From contig CAVSEK010000001.1 of NCBI GenBank assembly GCA_963726975.1, forward strand, positions 1-64,000: a stretch of DNA of 64,000 nucleotides, read 5' to 3'. Shown here piece by piece: positions 24,026-35,341 of the stretch (positions are counted from its first letter, which is position 1; each line of letters starts with the position of its first letter). The position numbers and the translations under genes were made by a program. Source of the stretch: CAVSEK01 sp963726975 (GTDB taxonomy: Bacteria > Actinomycetota > Actinomycetes > Mycobacteriales > SCTD01). The notes under the pieces are model-generated. The model had not been told where the DNA came from and did not search any database. It saw only the letters and a list, made by a program, of their open reading frames with translations.

Positions 24026-27000
24026 TCAGGCGCTGGGCGGGCCGGCCGGCCGGCTCGTGGCTCGACGTCGCCGGCGCGGCGCGGCGGGCTGCGGGTCCTC
24101 GGCCTGCGGGTCCTCGGCTGCTGCTCGACCACGACGGCCTCGGGGGCGGCCTCGGGCTCCGGCAGCTGCTCGGCGTCGACCGGGGCCGCGTCGACCGGAC
24201 CGGCGTCGACGTCCTCCAGCGCGGTGTCCGGTCCGGTGCCGGGCACGACGGGCGCGTCCTCCTGCGCCGGTGCCGGCTGGTCGCCGACCTCCGGCACGAG
24301 GTCGGGCGCCACCTCGGCGAGGTCCTGCACCGCCGGGGACAGCGGAGCGTCGTCCCTGCCCGCCGCCGCGCCGTCGGGCGTCACGTCGGAGGGGCTGTCC
24401 TGGCTGACCGACGATCCCTCGTCCGAGGTGCCGGCCGCGCGGCTCGCAGCGCCGGCGCCACGACCGCCCCGGCGGCGACGACCGCGCCCGCGACCGCCCT
24501 CGGCCGGCTCGGTCGGCTCGGTCGGCTCGGTCGGCTCGGTCGGGTCGACACCACCGGGTCCCGGCGTCTCGGCGGCGGGCTCGACGGGCGCCGCGGTCTC
24601 CCCCGCGTCGGTGCGGGAGCGGGCGGCGGCGACGAGCGCCGGACCCCCGTTGCGCTTGCGGGGCGCGCGGTCCTCGCGCTCCGGCCGGGTGTCGACCGGC
24701 TCGGTGTGCACCAGCACACCGCGTCCGTGGCAGGCCTCGCAGGTCTCGCTGAAGCTCTCGAGCAGGCCCTGCCCGACCCGCTTGCGGGTCATCTGGACGA
24801 GGCCGAGCGAGGTGACCTCGGCCACCTGGTGCTTGGTCCGGTCACGGCCGAGGCACTCGACGAGCCGTCGCACGACGAGGTCGCGGTTGCTCTCGAGCAC
24901 CATGTCGATGAAGTCCACGACGATGATCCCGCCGAGGTCGCGGAGCCGCAGCTGCCGCGCGATCTCCTCGGCCGCCTCGAGGTTGTTGCGGGTGACCGTC
25001 TCCTCGAGGTTGCCGCCCTTGCCGACGTACTTGCCGGTGTTGACGTCGACGACGACCATCGCCTCGGTGCGGTCGATGACCAGGGACCCGCCGGAGGGCA
25101 GCCACACCTTGCGGTCGAGCGCCTTGGCCAGCTGCTCGTCGATGCGGTGCTCGGCGAAGACGTCCCGCTGCCCCTCGTGCCGGGACAGGCGCGGCGCCAG
25201 GTCGGGTGCGACGAACTCGACGTAGTCGCGGATCGTCTCCCACTCGCTGTCGCCCTGGACGACCAGCGAGGTGAAGTCCTCGTTGAAGACGTCCCGCACC
25301 ACGCGCACGACGAGGTCGGGCTCGGCGTGCAGCAGCACGGGCGACCCGCCGCTGTCGGCCGCCTGGGCGGCCTTCGTGCGGATGACCTCCCACTGCGCCT
25401 GCAGGCGGCGTACGTCGGCCGTGAGCTCCTCCTCCGACGCGCCCTCGGCGGCCGTACGGATGATGACACCGGCGTCGTCCGGGACGATCTTCTTGAGGAT
25501 GCTCTTGAGGCGCGAGCGCTCGGTGTCGGGCAGCTTGCGGCTGATGCCGGTCATCGAGCCCTCGGGCACGTAGACGAGGTAGCGGCCCGGCAGGCTGACC
25601 TGGCTGGTGAGGCGCGCGCCCTTGTGCCCGATGGGGTCCTTGCTGACCTGGACGAGGACGCCCTGGCCGCTCTTGAGGACCGACTCGATGCTGCGCGAGC
25701 GGCCCCCGGCGACGCCGTCGTAGTTGACCTCGCCGGCGTAGAGCACGCCGTTCTTGCCCTTGCCGATGTCGACGAACGCCGCCTCCATGCTGGGCAGGAC
25801 GTTCTGCACGGTGCCGAGGTAGACGTTGCCGGCGTACGACTGGGCGCTCGCCTTCGTCACGTAGTGCTCGACGAGCACGCCGTCCTCGAGGACCGCGATC
25901 TGGGTGCGGTCGCCCTGCTGGCGCACGACCATCGTGCGCTGCACGGCCTCGCGGCGGGCGAGGAACTCCGACTCGGACAGCACGGGCGGGCGTCGGCGAC
26001 CGGAGTCGCGGCCCTCCTGACGGCGGACCCGCTTGGCGGCCATCCGGGTGCTGCCGGTGATCCCGCGGACGCCGTCCTCGTCGGCCGCACCGGCGCCGCG
26101 CACCCGCGCCGGGCGGGGCTCGCGGACCGGTGCCGTGCTCGGCGCGTCGTCCCCGTCCTCCCCGCCGCTGCCGCCGCGACGACGGCGGCGCCGCCGCCGG
26201 CGCGTGCCCTCCGAGGCCTCCTCGTCGTCGGACGCCGGGTCGCCCGCCGCGGGCTCGTCGGCCTGCTCGGTGTCCGGCGTCGTCTCCTCCGACGCCCCGG
26301 TCGTGGGCTCGCCGTCGTCGTCCTTGGCGGCGCCGCGCCCGCGGCGGCCACGGCGACGGCGGCGGGGCCGGTCGTCGCCGTCCTCGGTCTCGTCGGCGCC
26401 GTCCTCGGGACCGGTGGAGGGAGCGGTCTGGTCGGGCTCGGGCTGCTCGGGCTCGCGCAGGGTGGGGACCAGCTGGGCGGGCGACACCGCGCCGGACGTC
26501 CCGGCGCGGCGGCGCCGGCGCGGGGCCGGGGCCTCCTCGTCGGCGACGGGACCGTCAGCACCGGCCGCCGGCTCGGCGCTCGCCCCGGGGTCGGGCTCGC
26601 CGTCGGGCTCCGGCGCCTGGAAGGTGACGACGGCGGGCGCCCGGCGGCGGCGGGTGCGGGGCGCGGGCTGCTGCTCGGGCGCGGGCTGCTGATCGGCGGC
26701 CTCGAGGAGGGCCTCGGGCACCGCGTCGTCGCTCGTGGACGCGGCGACAGCCGGGTCGTCCTCGACGGCGTCCACGACCGGTGCGCCCGAGGCGGCCAGC
26801 TCGGCGGCGACCGGGTCGTCGGAGGGCTGCTCGGTGGGCTCAGTGAGCTCGGTGGGCTCGGGGTCCGTGGCGGGCTCGGTGGGCTCGGGGTCCGTGGCGG
26901 GCACGGCGGGCGTGGCGGGCGCGGCGGCCTTGGTCGCGCGCTTGCGGGGGGCGGCCTTCTTGGCGGGGGCCTTGCGCGCCCGCTTGGCGGGCGCCGGCGT

Positions 27001-27285
27001 CTCGGCCGGCGGCGGCTCCGCACCGGCCCCGTCCGGCGCGGCCACGTCGCCGGCCGCCGGGGCCTGCGCGGCCTGCGCGGCCTGCGGGTCCTGCGGGTCG
27101 GGGTCCTGCGGGTCGGGGTCCTGCGCGTAGCCCGGCGTCTCGCCGGCGGCGCTCACCCCGCCCTCGAGCACGGGCTCCGCAGGCGCGGCCGCCTTCGTGG
27201 CGCGGCGGCGGCGTACGGCCTTCACGGGGGGTGTCCCGGCGTCCGCAGCGGGGTCGGCAGGGGGGTTCAGCTCGTCGTCGAGCAC
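24026..27285 (-). CDS. rne: Ribonuclease E/G, frameshifted near the C-terminus
   Basis: Endoribonuclease for mRNA decay and rRNA/tRNA processing. The first ~450 residues are disordered, rich in Pro/Glu/Ala with Arg-rich tracts (including nine Arg in a row), as in actinobacterial RNase E. The conserved core (~452-850) has an S1 domain (NVYLGTVQNVLPSMEAAFVDIG), the catalytic aspartates in VVDVNTG and VVDFIDM, and the zinc-link CEACHGRG. In the given frame the ORF runs past 24026 into rplU. One base seems missing near 24113-24124; restored, the protein ends with the arginine-rich APRRRRRATSRPAGPPSA at 24026 (~1086 aa). Low-complexity repeats: (EPT)n coded by a 9-bp repeat at ~24505-24543, and a direct repeat near 26850-26900. 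Confidence 0.9.
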
Positions 27286-27390
27286 GGTGCTCCGTCCGGT
27301 CGGGGCGCTGACGCGGCGCTCCGACCCGAGGATGAGTCGTACGGGCCGGCCGGGTGGCCGACGCCGGGAAGTCGAGGGTGTGCCGCGGTC

Positions 27391-28209
27391 CTAGGGGGCC
27401 TCGGCACCGGCGGCGGCCTGCTCGAGGTCCGCGGCCTGTCGCGTTTCCCCGGGGCCGGCGGCGACGAGCGCTGCGCGGTCGGGTGCGAACGGGTCGCCGA
27501 CCTCGCCGGTCTCGATCAGGGGGCCCTGGCGGACGCGGGTGGCCGCAGGCGGCACCGGCGTCTCGAGGCCGGCTCCGAGACGGAGTCCGGAGAGGACGTC
27601 GTCGGGTCTCACGGCAGGCGTCACGTGCCGTACGACCAGGTGCAGTGTCGCACAGCCCGGCTCCTCCGGGGTCTCTGCCGCGCCCATCCGCACGACGGCG
27701 GCCCGCGCGTCGAGCGTGCGGACCCCGTCCTTGACCAGTCGCTGGACGAGCACCTCGGGAGCGGCGAGGAAGGCGGCGACCGCCCGCTCGGCCTCGTCGA
27801 GCGCCACCGCGGGGAGCCGGACGAGCCACTCCGAGGCCTGCACGCGGTCGGGCAAGGAGGTGCCGGCGGGTGCCTCCACGACGTCGACGACGTCGATCCC
27901 GTCGGGCAGGCTGGCGTCGAGGGCCGCGCGCAGCCGCTCGGGGTCGACGCGCACGGCGACGCTGATCTCGACGTACTCCGCCTCGCTGGCCACCCCGGTG
28001 GGAGCGGCACCGACCCAGCTGATCTTGGGGTGCGGGCTGAAGCCGGCGCTGTACGCCATCGGCACCTGCGCCCGCCGCAGCGCCCGCTCGAACGAGCGGG
28101 CGATGTCGCGGTGGCTGGTGAAGCGCAGCCGGCCGCGCTTGGCGTAGCGCAGCCGCAGCTTCTGCACCGCGGGCGGCGGCGGCGGCCCCTCGGGGACGCG
28201 CTTGGCCAC
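27391..28209 (-). CDS. TIGR03936 family radical-SAM-linked protein
   Basis: 272 aa, DUF2344/TIGR03936. It opens with KLRLRYAKRGRLRFTSHRDIARSFERALRRAQVPMAYSAGFSPHPK, the family signature. It lies two bases after the radical SAM gene (TIGR03960), with which it always pairs in actinomycetes; in some other bacteria the two are fused. A role in modification linked to RNase E or ribosomal proteins has been suggested by context only. The C-terminal ~50 residues are low complexity. Confidence 0.88.
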   Translation of the reverse strand: MAKRVPEGPPPPPAVQKLRLRYAKRGRLRFTSHRDIARSFERALRRAQVPMAYSAGFSPHPKISWVGAAPTGVASEAEYVEISVAVRVDPERLRAALDASLPDGIDVVDVVEAPAGTSLPDRVQASEWLVRLPAVALDEAERAVAAFLAAPEVLVQRLVKDGVRTLDARAAVVRMGAAETPEEPGCATLHLVVRHVTPAVRPDDVLSGLRLGAGLETPVPPAATRVRQGPLIETGEVGDPFAPDRAALVAAGPGETRQAADLEQAAAGAEAP

Positions 28210-28211
28210 CG

Positions 28212-30137
<1,926 letters not shown>

Positions 30138-30143
30138 GGGCCC

Positions 30144-30149
30144 AGGCTA
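30144..30149 (-). promoter_or_regulatory. -10 box TAGCCT for the leaderless radical SAM gene
   Basis: TAGCCT on the minus strand, six bases before the ATG at 30137. It probably drives the radical SAM-TIGR03936-rne unit. Confidence 0.5.
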
Positions 30150-30236
30150 CGTGCGCCGTCCACCGGCGGGGGCGGCCGTCCACACGCCGACGGGCGCTGC
30201 TCGTGCGGGGCCGGCGCGCGGTCCAGGCTCGCCCGG

Positions 30237-31205
30237 GTGCGGACCTGCCAGCTCGGCGACACGACGGGTGGGGTGTGGACGAGGGCCCAGGCCCTGGAGG
30301 TGGTGTCCGCCTCCGCCCTGCGCGGGCTGCTGGCGGCGGGGACGTGGCAGGTGCTGCTGCCCGGGGTCTACACCGACGCCGGGATCGAGCCGGACGCGGT
30401 CTCGCGGGCGTACGCCGCGGTGCTCGCCAGCGGAGCGGTGCGCGAGCGGGACGGCCGGCGGCGGGTGCGCGCCGCTGCCTCGGGCCGCACCGCCGCCCGC
30501 CTGCACGGGCTGGTGCTCGTGGACGACGACGACCCGGCGACGGGCGCGTCCGAGCACCGGGTGGACGAGGTCGTCGTCCGGCAGCACGCCCGCTCGCTGG
30601 TGGCCGCCGACGGCCGGTCGGTGCTGCGGCGGCAGCCGGTGCTCGCGGCCGGGGACGTCGTCGAGCACCGGCCGGGCCTGTGGACGACGTCGCTGCTGCG
30701 CACGGTGGCCGACTGCGCCCTCGTGCTGTCGCCCGAGGCGCTGGTCTGCCTGCTCGACGACGTCCTCCACCGCGGGCTGATGACGCCGGCGCAGCTCGAC
30801 GGCCTCGTCGCGCAGCGGAGGGGGCGGCCGGGCGGGTCGGCGCTGGCGACCGCGGCTGCCCTCGCGGACCCGCTCGCCGAGTCGCCGGCCGAGACGCTGG
30901 TCCGGCTGCTGCTGAGGCCGCACGTGCCGGACCTCGTGCTGCAGCACCGGGTCCGCGACGGGGCGGGCCGGGTCGTGGCGCGGGTCGACCTGGCCGTGGT
31001 GCGGCGCCGCCTCGCCGTCGAGGCGGACGGCAAGCGGGGGCACGCCGGCAGCGAGATGCTCGCCGACGACCAGCGCCGCGACGCAGGGACGCGGGCGCTG
31101 TCGTGGCACACCGAGCGGGTGCGCTGGTACGACGTCCGCTGCCGGCCCGGCGAGGTGGTCCGCCGCGTCCTCGGCGCGGTAGCGGCACGGCCCGACGTCG
31201 ACTGA
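30237..31205 (+). CDS. DUF559 / AbiEi-like domain protein
   Basis: 322 aa. The N-terminal part resembles the winged-helix 'antitoxin' module seen in AbiEi-like actinobacterial proteins (RAQALEVVSASALRGLLAAGTWQVLLPGVYTDAG). The C-terminal part resembles DUF559/Vsr-type PD-(D/E)xK nucleases (ARVDLAVVRRRLAVEADGK ... DDQRRDAGTRALSWHTERVRWYDV). Such genes are common single copies in actinomycete chromosomes, and no toxin partner adjoins it, so a real toxin-antitoxin role is doubtful. The GTG start lies seven bases after CAGGCT, possibly leaderless. Real function unknown. Confidence 0.75.
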   Translation: MRTCQLGDTTGGVWTRAQALEVVSASALRGLLAAGTWQVLLPGVYTDAGIEPDAVSRAYAAVLASGAVRERDGRRRVRAAASGRTAARLHGLVLVDDDDPATGASEHRVDEVVVRQHARSLVAADGRSVLRRQPVLAAGDVVEHRPGLWTTSLLRTVADCALVLSPEALVCLLDDVLHRGLMTPAQLDGLVAQRRGRPGGSALATAAALADPLAESPAETLVRLLLRPHVPDLVLQHRVRDGAGRVVARVDLAVVRRRLAVEADGKRGHAGSEMLADDQRRDAGTRALSWHTERVRWYDVRCRPGEVVRRVLGAVAARPDVD

Positions 31206-31224
31206 CGGGTCGGCGCGCCGTACG

Positions 31225-31471
31225 GCGATCGCTGTCGCGGCGCGCCGGCGTGTCCCCGCAGCGATCGCCGGGCAGAGCCGCGCGTCCGCCACCCGCCACC
31301 CGTCGGCGGCGTACGGAGCCGCCCGCTGCCCGCGGGAGCGTCCGTTCCGCGATCGCTGTCGCGGCGCGCCGGCGTGTCTCCGCAGCGATCGCCGGGCGGC
31401 ACCGGGCGCGGGGGGCCGTACGGCGATCGCTGTCGCGGCGCGCCGGCGTGTCTCCGCAGCGATCACCGGGC
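31225..31471. repeat. Three copies of a 49-bp palindromic repeat
   Basis: Copies at 31225-31273, 31349-31397 and 31423-31471 are identical except at two positions. Each has outer arms GCGATCGCTG/CAGCGATCGC and an inner palindrome CGGCGCGCCG. Copy 3 has A in place of G in the right arm. Copies 1 and 3 also share the flank GCCGTACG, and copies 2 and 3 share GGCACCGGG after the core. They fill the 364-bp gene-free stretch 31206-31569 between convergent genes. Possible roles are bidirectional terminator or REP/MITE-like element. Spacers are 75 and 25 bp, so this is not a CRISPR. Confidence 0.8.
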
Positions 31472-31489
31472 GGCACCGGGGGCGGGAGG

Positions 31490-31531
31490 CGGGCCGGGCC
31501 GGGCCGGGCCGGGCCGGGCGGGCCGGGGCGC
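31490..31531. repeat. GGGCC microsatellite
   Basis: About six tandem GGGCC units followed by GC-rich slippage-prone sequence, in the same gene-free stretch, ending 39 bases before the rodA stop. Confidence 0.75.
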
Positions 31532-31569
31532 GCACTGGGGCGGGGCGGGCCGGCGAGCGAGCGGGTGCG

Positions 31570-32769
31570 TCAGGCGGCCGAGCTGCGCATGTGGACGTTC
31601 TGGAGCAGCCCGACGGCGATGAGGTTGGCGAACATCGCCGAGCCGCCGTACGAGACGAAGGGCAGCGGCAGCCCGGTGACCGGCATGATGCCGAGCGTCA
31701 TCCCGATGTTGACGAAGCTCTGGAAGGCGAACCAGCAGACGACCCCCGCCGCGACCAGCCGGCCGAACGCGTCACCGGCGCGCGACGCGATGCGCAGCCC
31801 GCGCCAGAGCACGACCCCGAGCAGCCCGATGACGGTGCCGCCGCCGAGCAGCCCGAGCTCCTCCCCCGCGACGGTGAAGACGAAGTCGGTCTGCTGCTCG
31901 GGGATGAAGCGCCCGGTGGTCTGCGTGCCCGAGAACAGCCCGGTGCCGGTCAGCCCGCCGGAGCCGATCGCGATGCGGGCCTGCCGCGTGTTGTAGCCGG
32001 CGCCGCGCGGGTCGAGGGTCGGGTCGGTGAAGGCGGCGAAGCGGTCGACCTGGTACTGCGACAGCACCCCGAGCTGCACCGCCGCGCCGGAGACGAGCAC
32101 CCCGGCCACCAGCAGCCCGACGACCCAGCGGGCCGGCACCGCCGCGGCGACGAGCAGGCCGAGCACGACGGCGACGAGCACGAGCGTGGTGCCGAGGTCG
32201 GGTTGCAGCATCACCAGCGCCATCGGGACGGCGGCCACGCCGAGCGCGACGAGGACGTCGCCGTCCCGGGGCCGCTGCTCGCCGTCGCGCAGCTCCCCCA
32301 GCAGCACCGACAGCCCGACGACCAGCGCGACCTTGGCGAACTCCGACGGCTGCACCTGGAAGCCGGCCGGCAGCACGATCCACGAGTGGGCACCGTTGAT
32401 CGTCGCGCCGAGCGGCGACAGCACGAGGACGAGCCCCAGGCAGGAGGCGACGTAGACGACCGGGGCGTACGCGCGCAGCGACCGGTAGTCGACGAGCGCC
32501 GCGACGCCCGCCAGCGCGAGGCCGATCGTCGCGTTGAGCAGGTGCTTCTGCAGGAACGCCTGGTCGTCGAGGCCGGCGGCGAGCAGCCGCTGCCGGGTGG
32601 CCGACCAGACGAGCAGCGCACCGAGCCCGACCAGGGTCGCGACGGCGAGCGCGAGCGGCGCGTCGAGCCGGCGCAGCGGCGACTCCCGCTGCAGCGCCCG
32701 CTCGCGCAGCGACGCGCCGCGCGGGCGCAGCCGCACGGGCGCGCGGCGGGCGGTCGGCAGGTCCCTCAC
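31570..32769 (-). CDS. rodA: Peptidoglycan glycosyltransferase RodA (SEDS family)
   Basis: 399 aa, about ten membrane helices. SEDS motifs: FQVQPSEFAKVALV, LQPDLGTTLV, PEQQTDFVFTVAGEELG and NIGMTLGIMPVTGLPLPFVSYGGSAM. It polymerises lipid II during cell elongation together with the class B PBP encoded just upstream. Its GTG overlaps the PBP2 stop (GTGA). It is the last gene of the mreBCD-pbp2-rodA operon, ahead of the repeat cluster. Confidence 0.95.
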   Translation of the reverse strand: MRDLPTARRAPVRLRPRGASLRERALQRESPLRRLDAPLALAVATLVGLGALLVWSATRQRLLAAGLDDQAFLQKHLLNATIGLALAGVAALVDYRSLRAYAPVVYVASCLGLVLVLSPLGATINGAHSWIVLPAGFQVQPSEFAKVALVVGLSVLLGELRDGEQRPRDGDVLVALGVAAVPMALVMLQPDLGTTLVLVAVVLGLLVAAAVPARWVVGLLVAGVLVSGAAVQLGVLSQYQVDRFAAFTDPTLDPRGAGYNTRQARIAIGSGGLTGTGLFSGTQTTGRFIPEQQTDFVFTVAGEELGLLGGGTVIGLLGVVLWRGLRIASRAGDAFGRLVAAGVVCWFAFQSFVNIGMTLGIMPVTGLPLPFVSYGGSAMFANLIAVGLLQNVHMRSSAA

Positions 32770-34847
32770 GGCGCCCCCGCCGGCAGGGCCGGCAGCGCGT
32801 CGGGCAGCCGGCCGCCCGGCAGGGCCGCCGGCGCCCCGCCGAGGCCGTAGATGCCCTCGTAGACCTTGCGCACCAGGGGCGCGGCGGTCGAGGACCCGGT
32901 GCCGCCCTGGCTGACCTCGGCGACCACGACGAGCTCGGGGGCGTCGGCCGGGGCGAAGGAGGCGAACCACGACGTGTCCTGCTTGCCGTTGACCTGCCCG
33001 GTGCCGGTCTTGCCGGCGACCGCGAGCGGCAGCCCGGCGAAGGCGCCGCGGGCCGTGCCGCCCGCCTCGCTGGTCACGCCGCGCAGCGCGTCGCGCAGCC
33101 CGGCGAGGGTGGCCGGGCTCGCCGGCACCCGGCCCCGCGCCGCCGGGCCGATCTCGGTCACCGTGCCGTCGGGGGCGACGAGGGCGCGGCCGACGCTGGG
33201 CCGCACGACCGTGCCGCCGTTGGCGACCGCGGCGTAGACCGTGGCCAGCTGCAGCGGCGTCACGAGCGTCTCCCCCTGCCCGATCGCGAAGTTCGTGGCC
33301 TGCCCGCCGCGGAACCGGGAGCCGTCGACGCAGCCGTCGCGGTCGCGGGCCCGCCGCTCGGCGTCGAACGCGGGGTTCTCGGCGCCGGCGCACAGGTCGG
33401 CCTTCGTGGCCTCCCAGTACTGCCGGCGCCACTCGCGGGTCGGGACGACGCCCGGGCTCTCCCCCGGCAGGTCGATGCCGGTGCGCGAGCCCAGCCCGAA
33501 GCCCAGCGCCATCCGGATCATGGGGTCCGCCGGCTGCGCGACGGGGTCGTTGCCGCCGTCGGCGACCCACGCGTCGTAGGCGTACTTGTAGAAGTTCGTG
33601 TCGCAGGAGCGCACGATCGCCGTGCGCAGCGTGAGGCGCCCGAGGCTCGCGGCCTCGAAGTTCTGCTGCCCGGTCGGCCCGAAGACCCCGGGGCAGTCGC
33701 TCACCGACGACCACGACGTCTGGCCGTTCTCGACGGCCGCGGTCGACGAGACGGCCTTGAAGGTCGAGGCGGGGGCGTACGCGCCGGCGATCGCGCGGAA
33801 CAGCAGCGGCGACCCGTTCGCCTCGTCGAGCAGCGCGCTGTAGTCCCGGCTGCTGATCCCGCCGTCGAAGAGCCCCGGGTCGTACGACGGCCAGCTCGCC
33901 AGCGCGACGACCCGGCCGGTGCGGGCCTCCATGACCACGACGGACCCGGAGTCGGCGACGTTGCGGCCGCCGCGGTAGTAGGGCCGCTGCCGCGCGGCCA
34001 GCACCGCCTTCTCCAGCTCGGTCTCGGCGACGCGCTGCACGGCGCTGTCGATCGACAGCACGAGCCGAGAGCCGGGCACCGGCGCGGTGGTGCGGCCCGT
34101 CCCGGTGACGGTGCCGTCCTTGTCGACGAGCAGCTGCTGCACCCCGTCGGTGCCGCGCAGCGAGGGCTCGTAGCCCTGCTCGACGCCCGCGCGACCGACG
34201 AGCGCGGAGTCCTGCACGCCGGCGTAGCGGTCGGTGCCGACCTCGGCCTGGCTGATCGGTCCGAGGTAGCCGAGCACGTGCGCGGCCAGGGTGCCCTCGG
34301 GGCGGTCGCGGACCGGTTCGTACGACGCGCGCACCCCGGGGAAGTCCTCCCGGTGCTCCTCGACGGCCAGCACCCGCTGCACGGCTCCCGGGTCGCGCGG
34401 GTCGACCGTGGCCACCGGGACGGGCTGGTAGGGCGACCCGGTCCAGCAGTCGTCCGCGGGGCGGGCGACCTGCCCGCCCGGGAGGCGGCTGCCGCACGGG
34501 GTGGTCCGCGCCGTGATCTGCTCCGGGGTCAGCCCGACGAGCGGGGCGAGGCGGGCGAGCACGTCCGCGCCGGCCCGGGGCGCCCGGCGCAGCACTGCCC
34601 GGTCGACCTCGACGACCAGGGCGGTGCGGTCGGTGAGCAGCGGCCGGCCCTGCACGTCGTAGACGGCTCCGCGCGGCGCGGTCGTGACGACGTCGCGGAC
34701 CCGGTTGGCGCTGGCGGCGGCGCTGTAGCCGGCCCCGTCGGCGACCTGCAGGAAGGACAGCCGCCCGAGCAGGGTGAGCAGCAGCGCCGCGACGAGCACG
34801 CGGAGCACCCGCAGCCGCCCGGCCGACGGGCCGCCGGGGGCGGTCAC
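32766..34847 (-). CDS. mrdA: Penicillin-binding protein 2 (class B transpeptidase)
   Basis: 693 aa. One N-terminal membrane helix (~13-35), the PBP dimer domain (RGAVYDVQGRPLLTDRTALVVEVD ...) and the transpeptidase domain with the nucleophile motif STFK (in YAPASTFKAVSS), SCDTNF in the SxN region and KTG in VAGKTGTGQVNGKQ. It cross-links peptidoglycan as RodA's partner. It is GTGA-coupled to mreD upstream and rodA downstream. Confidence 0.95.
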   Translation of the reverse strand: MTAPGGPSAGRLRVLRVLVAALLLTLLGRLSFLQVADGAGYSAAASANRVRDVVTTAPRGAVYDVQGRPLLTDRTALVVEVDRAVLRRAPRAGADVLARLAPLVGLTPEQITARTTPCGSRLPGGQVARPADDCWTGSPYQPVPVATVDPRDPGAVQRVLAVEEHREDFPGVRASYEPVRDRPEGTLAAHVLGYLGPISQAEVGTDRYAGVQDSALVGRAGVEQGYEPSLRGTDGVQQLLVDKDGTVTGTGRTTAPVPGSRLVLSIDSAVQRVAETELEKAVLAARQRPYYRGGRNVADSGSVVVMEARTGRVVALASWPSYDPGLFDGGISSRDYSALLDEANGSPLLFRAIAGAYAPASTFKAVSSTAAVENGQTSWSSVSDCPGVFGPTGQQNFEAASLGRLTLRTAIVRSCDTNFYKYAYDAWVADGGNDPVAQPADPMIRMALGFGLGSRTGIDLPGESPGVVPTREWRRQYWEATKADLCAGAENPAFDAERRARDRDGCVDGSRFRGGQATNFAIGQGETLVTPLQLATVYAAVANGGTVVRPSVGRALVAPDGTVTEIGPAARGRVPASPATLAGLRDALRGVTSEAGGTARGAFAGLPLAVAGKTGTGQVNGKQDTSWFASFAPADAPELVVVAEVSQGGTGSSTAAPLVRKVYEGIYGLGGAPAALPGGRLPDALPALPAGAP

Positions 34848-35341
34848 GCCCGCACCTGCGCGTCGCCGGCGCGCAGCGACCGGCCGACGAGCGGCACGAC
34901 CAGCGGCGCCAGCACGACGGACCACGGCACCGTGCTGATCAGGGCGCGGCCCAGCGGCGCGAGCCCCACCCGGGGGTCGCCGAGCAGGAGGCCCTCGGCG
35001 GTGTAGACGACCAGGGCGAGCGCGGTGCCGCCCGCGACGGCGAGGAACGGCAGCAGCGCCGAGCGGTCGCCCGCCGCGAGCCCGACGAGGTAGCCCGCGA
35101 CCGTGGCGGCGAGCGCCAGGCGCCCCAGCGCGCCGTCGGCGAGCAGGTCGGCCAGCGCGCCCGCCGCGAAGCCGGTGCCCGCGCCGGCCGCCGGCCCCTC
35201 GCTGAGCGCGACGGCGAGCACCACGAGCAGCACCAGGGCGGGCGGGTCGCCGGGCAGCGGCAGGCGCGCCACGACGGTGGGCTGCAGGACGGCGGCGACC
35301 ACGACGAGCAGACCGGCGACCGCGGCGGTGCGGGCGCTCAC
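34844..35341 (-). CDS. mreD: Rod shape-determining protein MreD
   Basis: 165 aa, five or six membrane helices. Sequence is poorly conserved as usual for MreD. It is identified by its hydrophobic profile, size and place between mreC and pbp2, with GTGA overlaps at both ends. It acts as a membrane component of the elongasome. Confidence 0.85.
   Translation of the reverse strand: MSARTAAVAGLLVVVAAVLQPTVVARLPLPGDPPALVLLVVLAVALSEGPAAGAGTGFAAGALADLLADGALGRLALAATVAGYLVGLAAGDRSALLPFLAVAGGTALALVVYTAEGLLLGDPRVGLAPLGRALISTVPWSVVLAPLVVPLVGRSLRAGDAQVRA

Noticed and set aside
30237..31205. Type IV toxin-antitoxin locus
   Set aside because: Only the antitoxin-like module is present; no AbiEii-type toxin gene is adjacent.
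31225..31471. CRISPR array
   Set aside because: Only three copies, spacers of 75 and 25 bp, strongly palindromic 49-bp units and no cas genes.
31225..31471. HIP1 (GCGATCGC) element as in cyanobacteria
   Set aside because: The octamer appears only as part of the longer repeat here, and the gene content is plainly actinobacterial.
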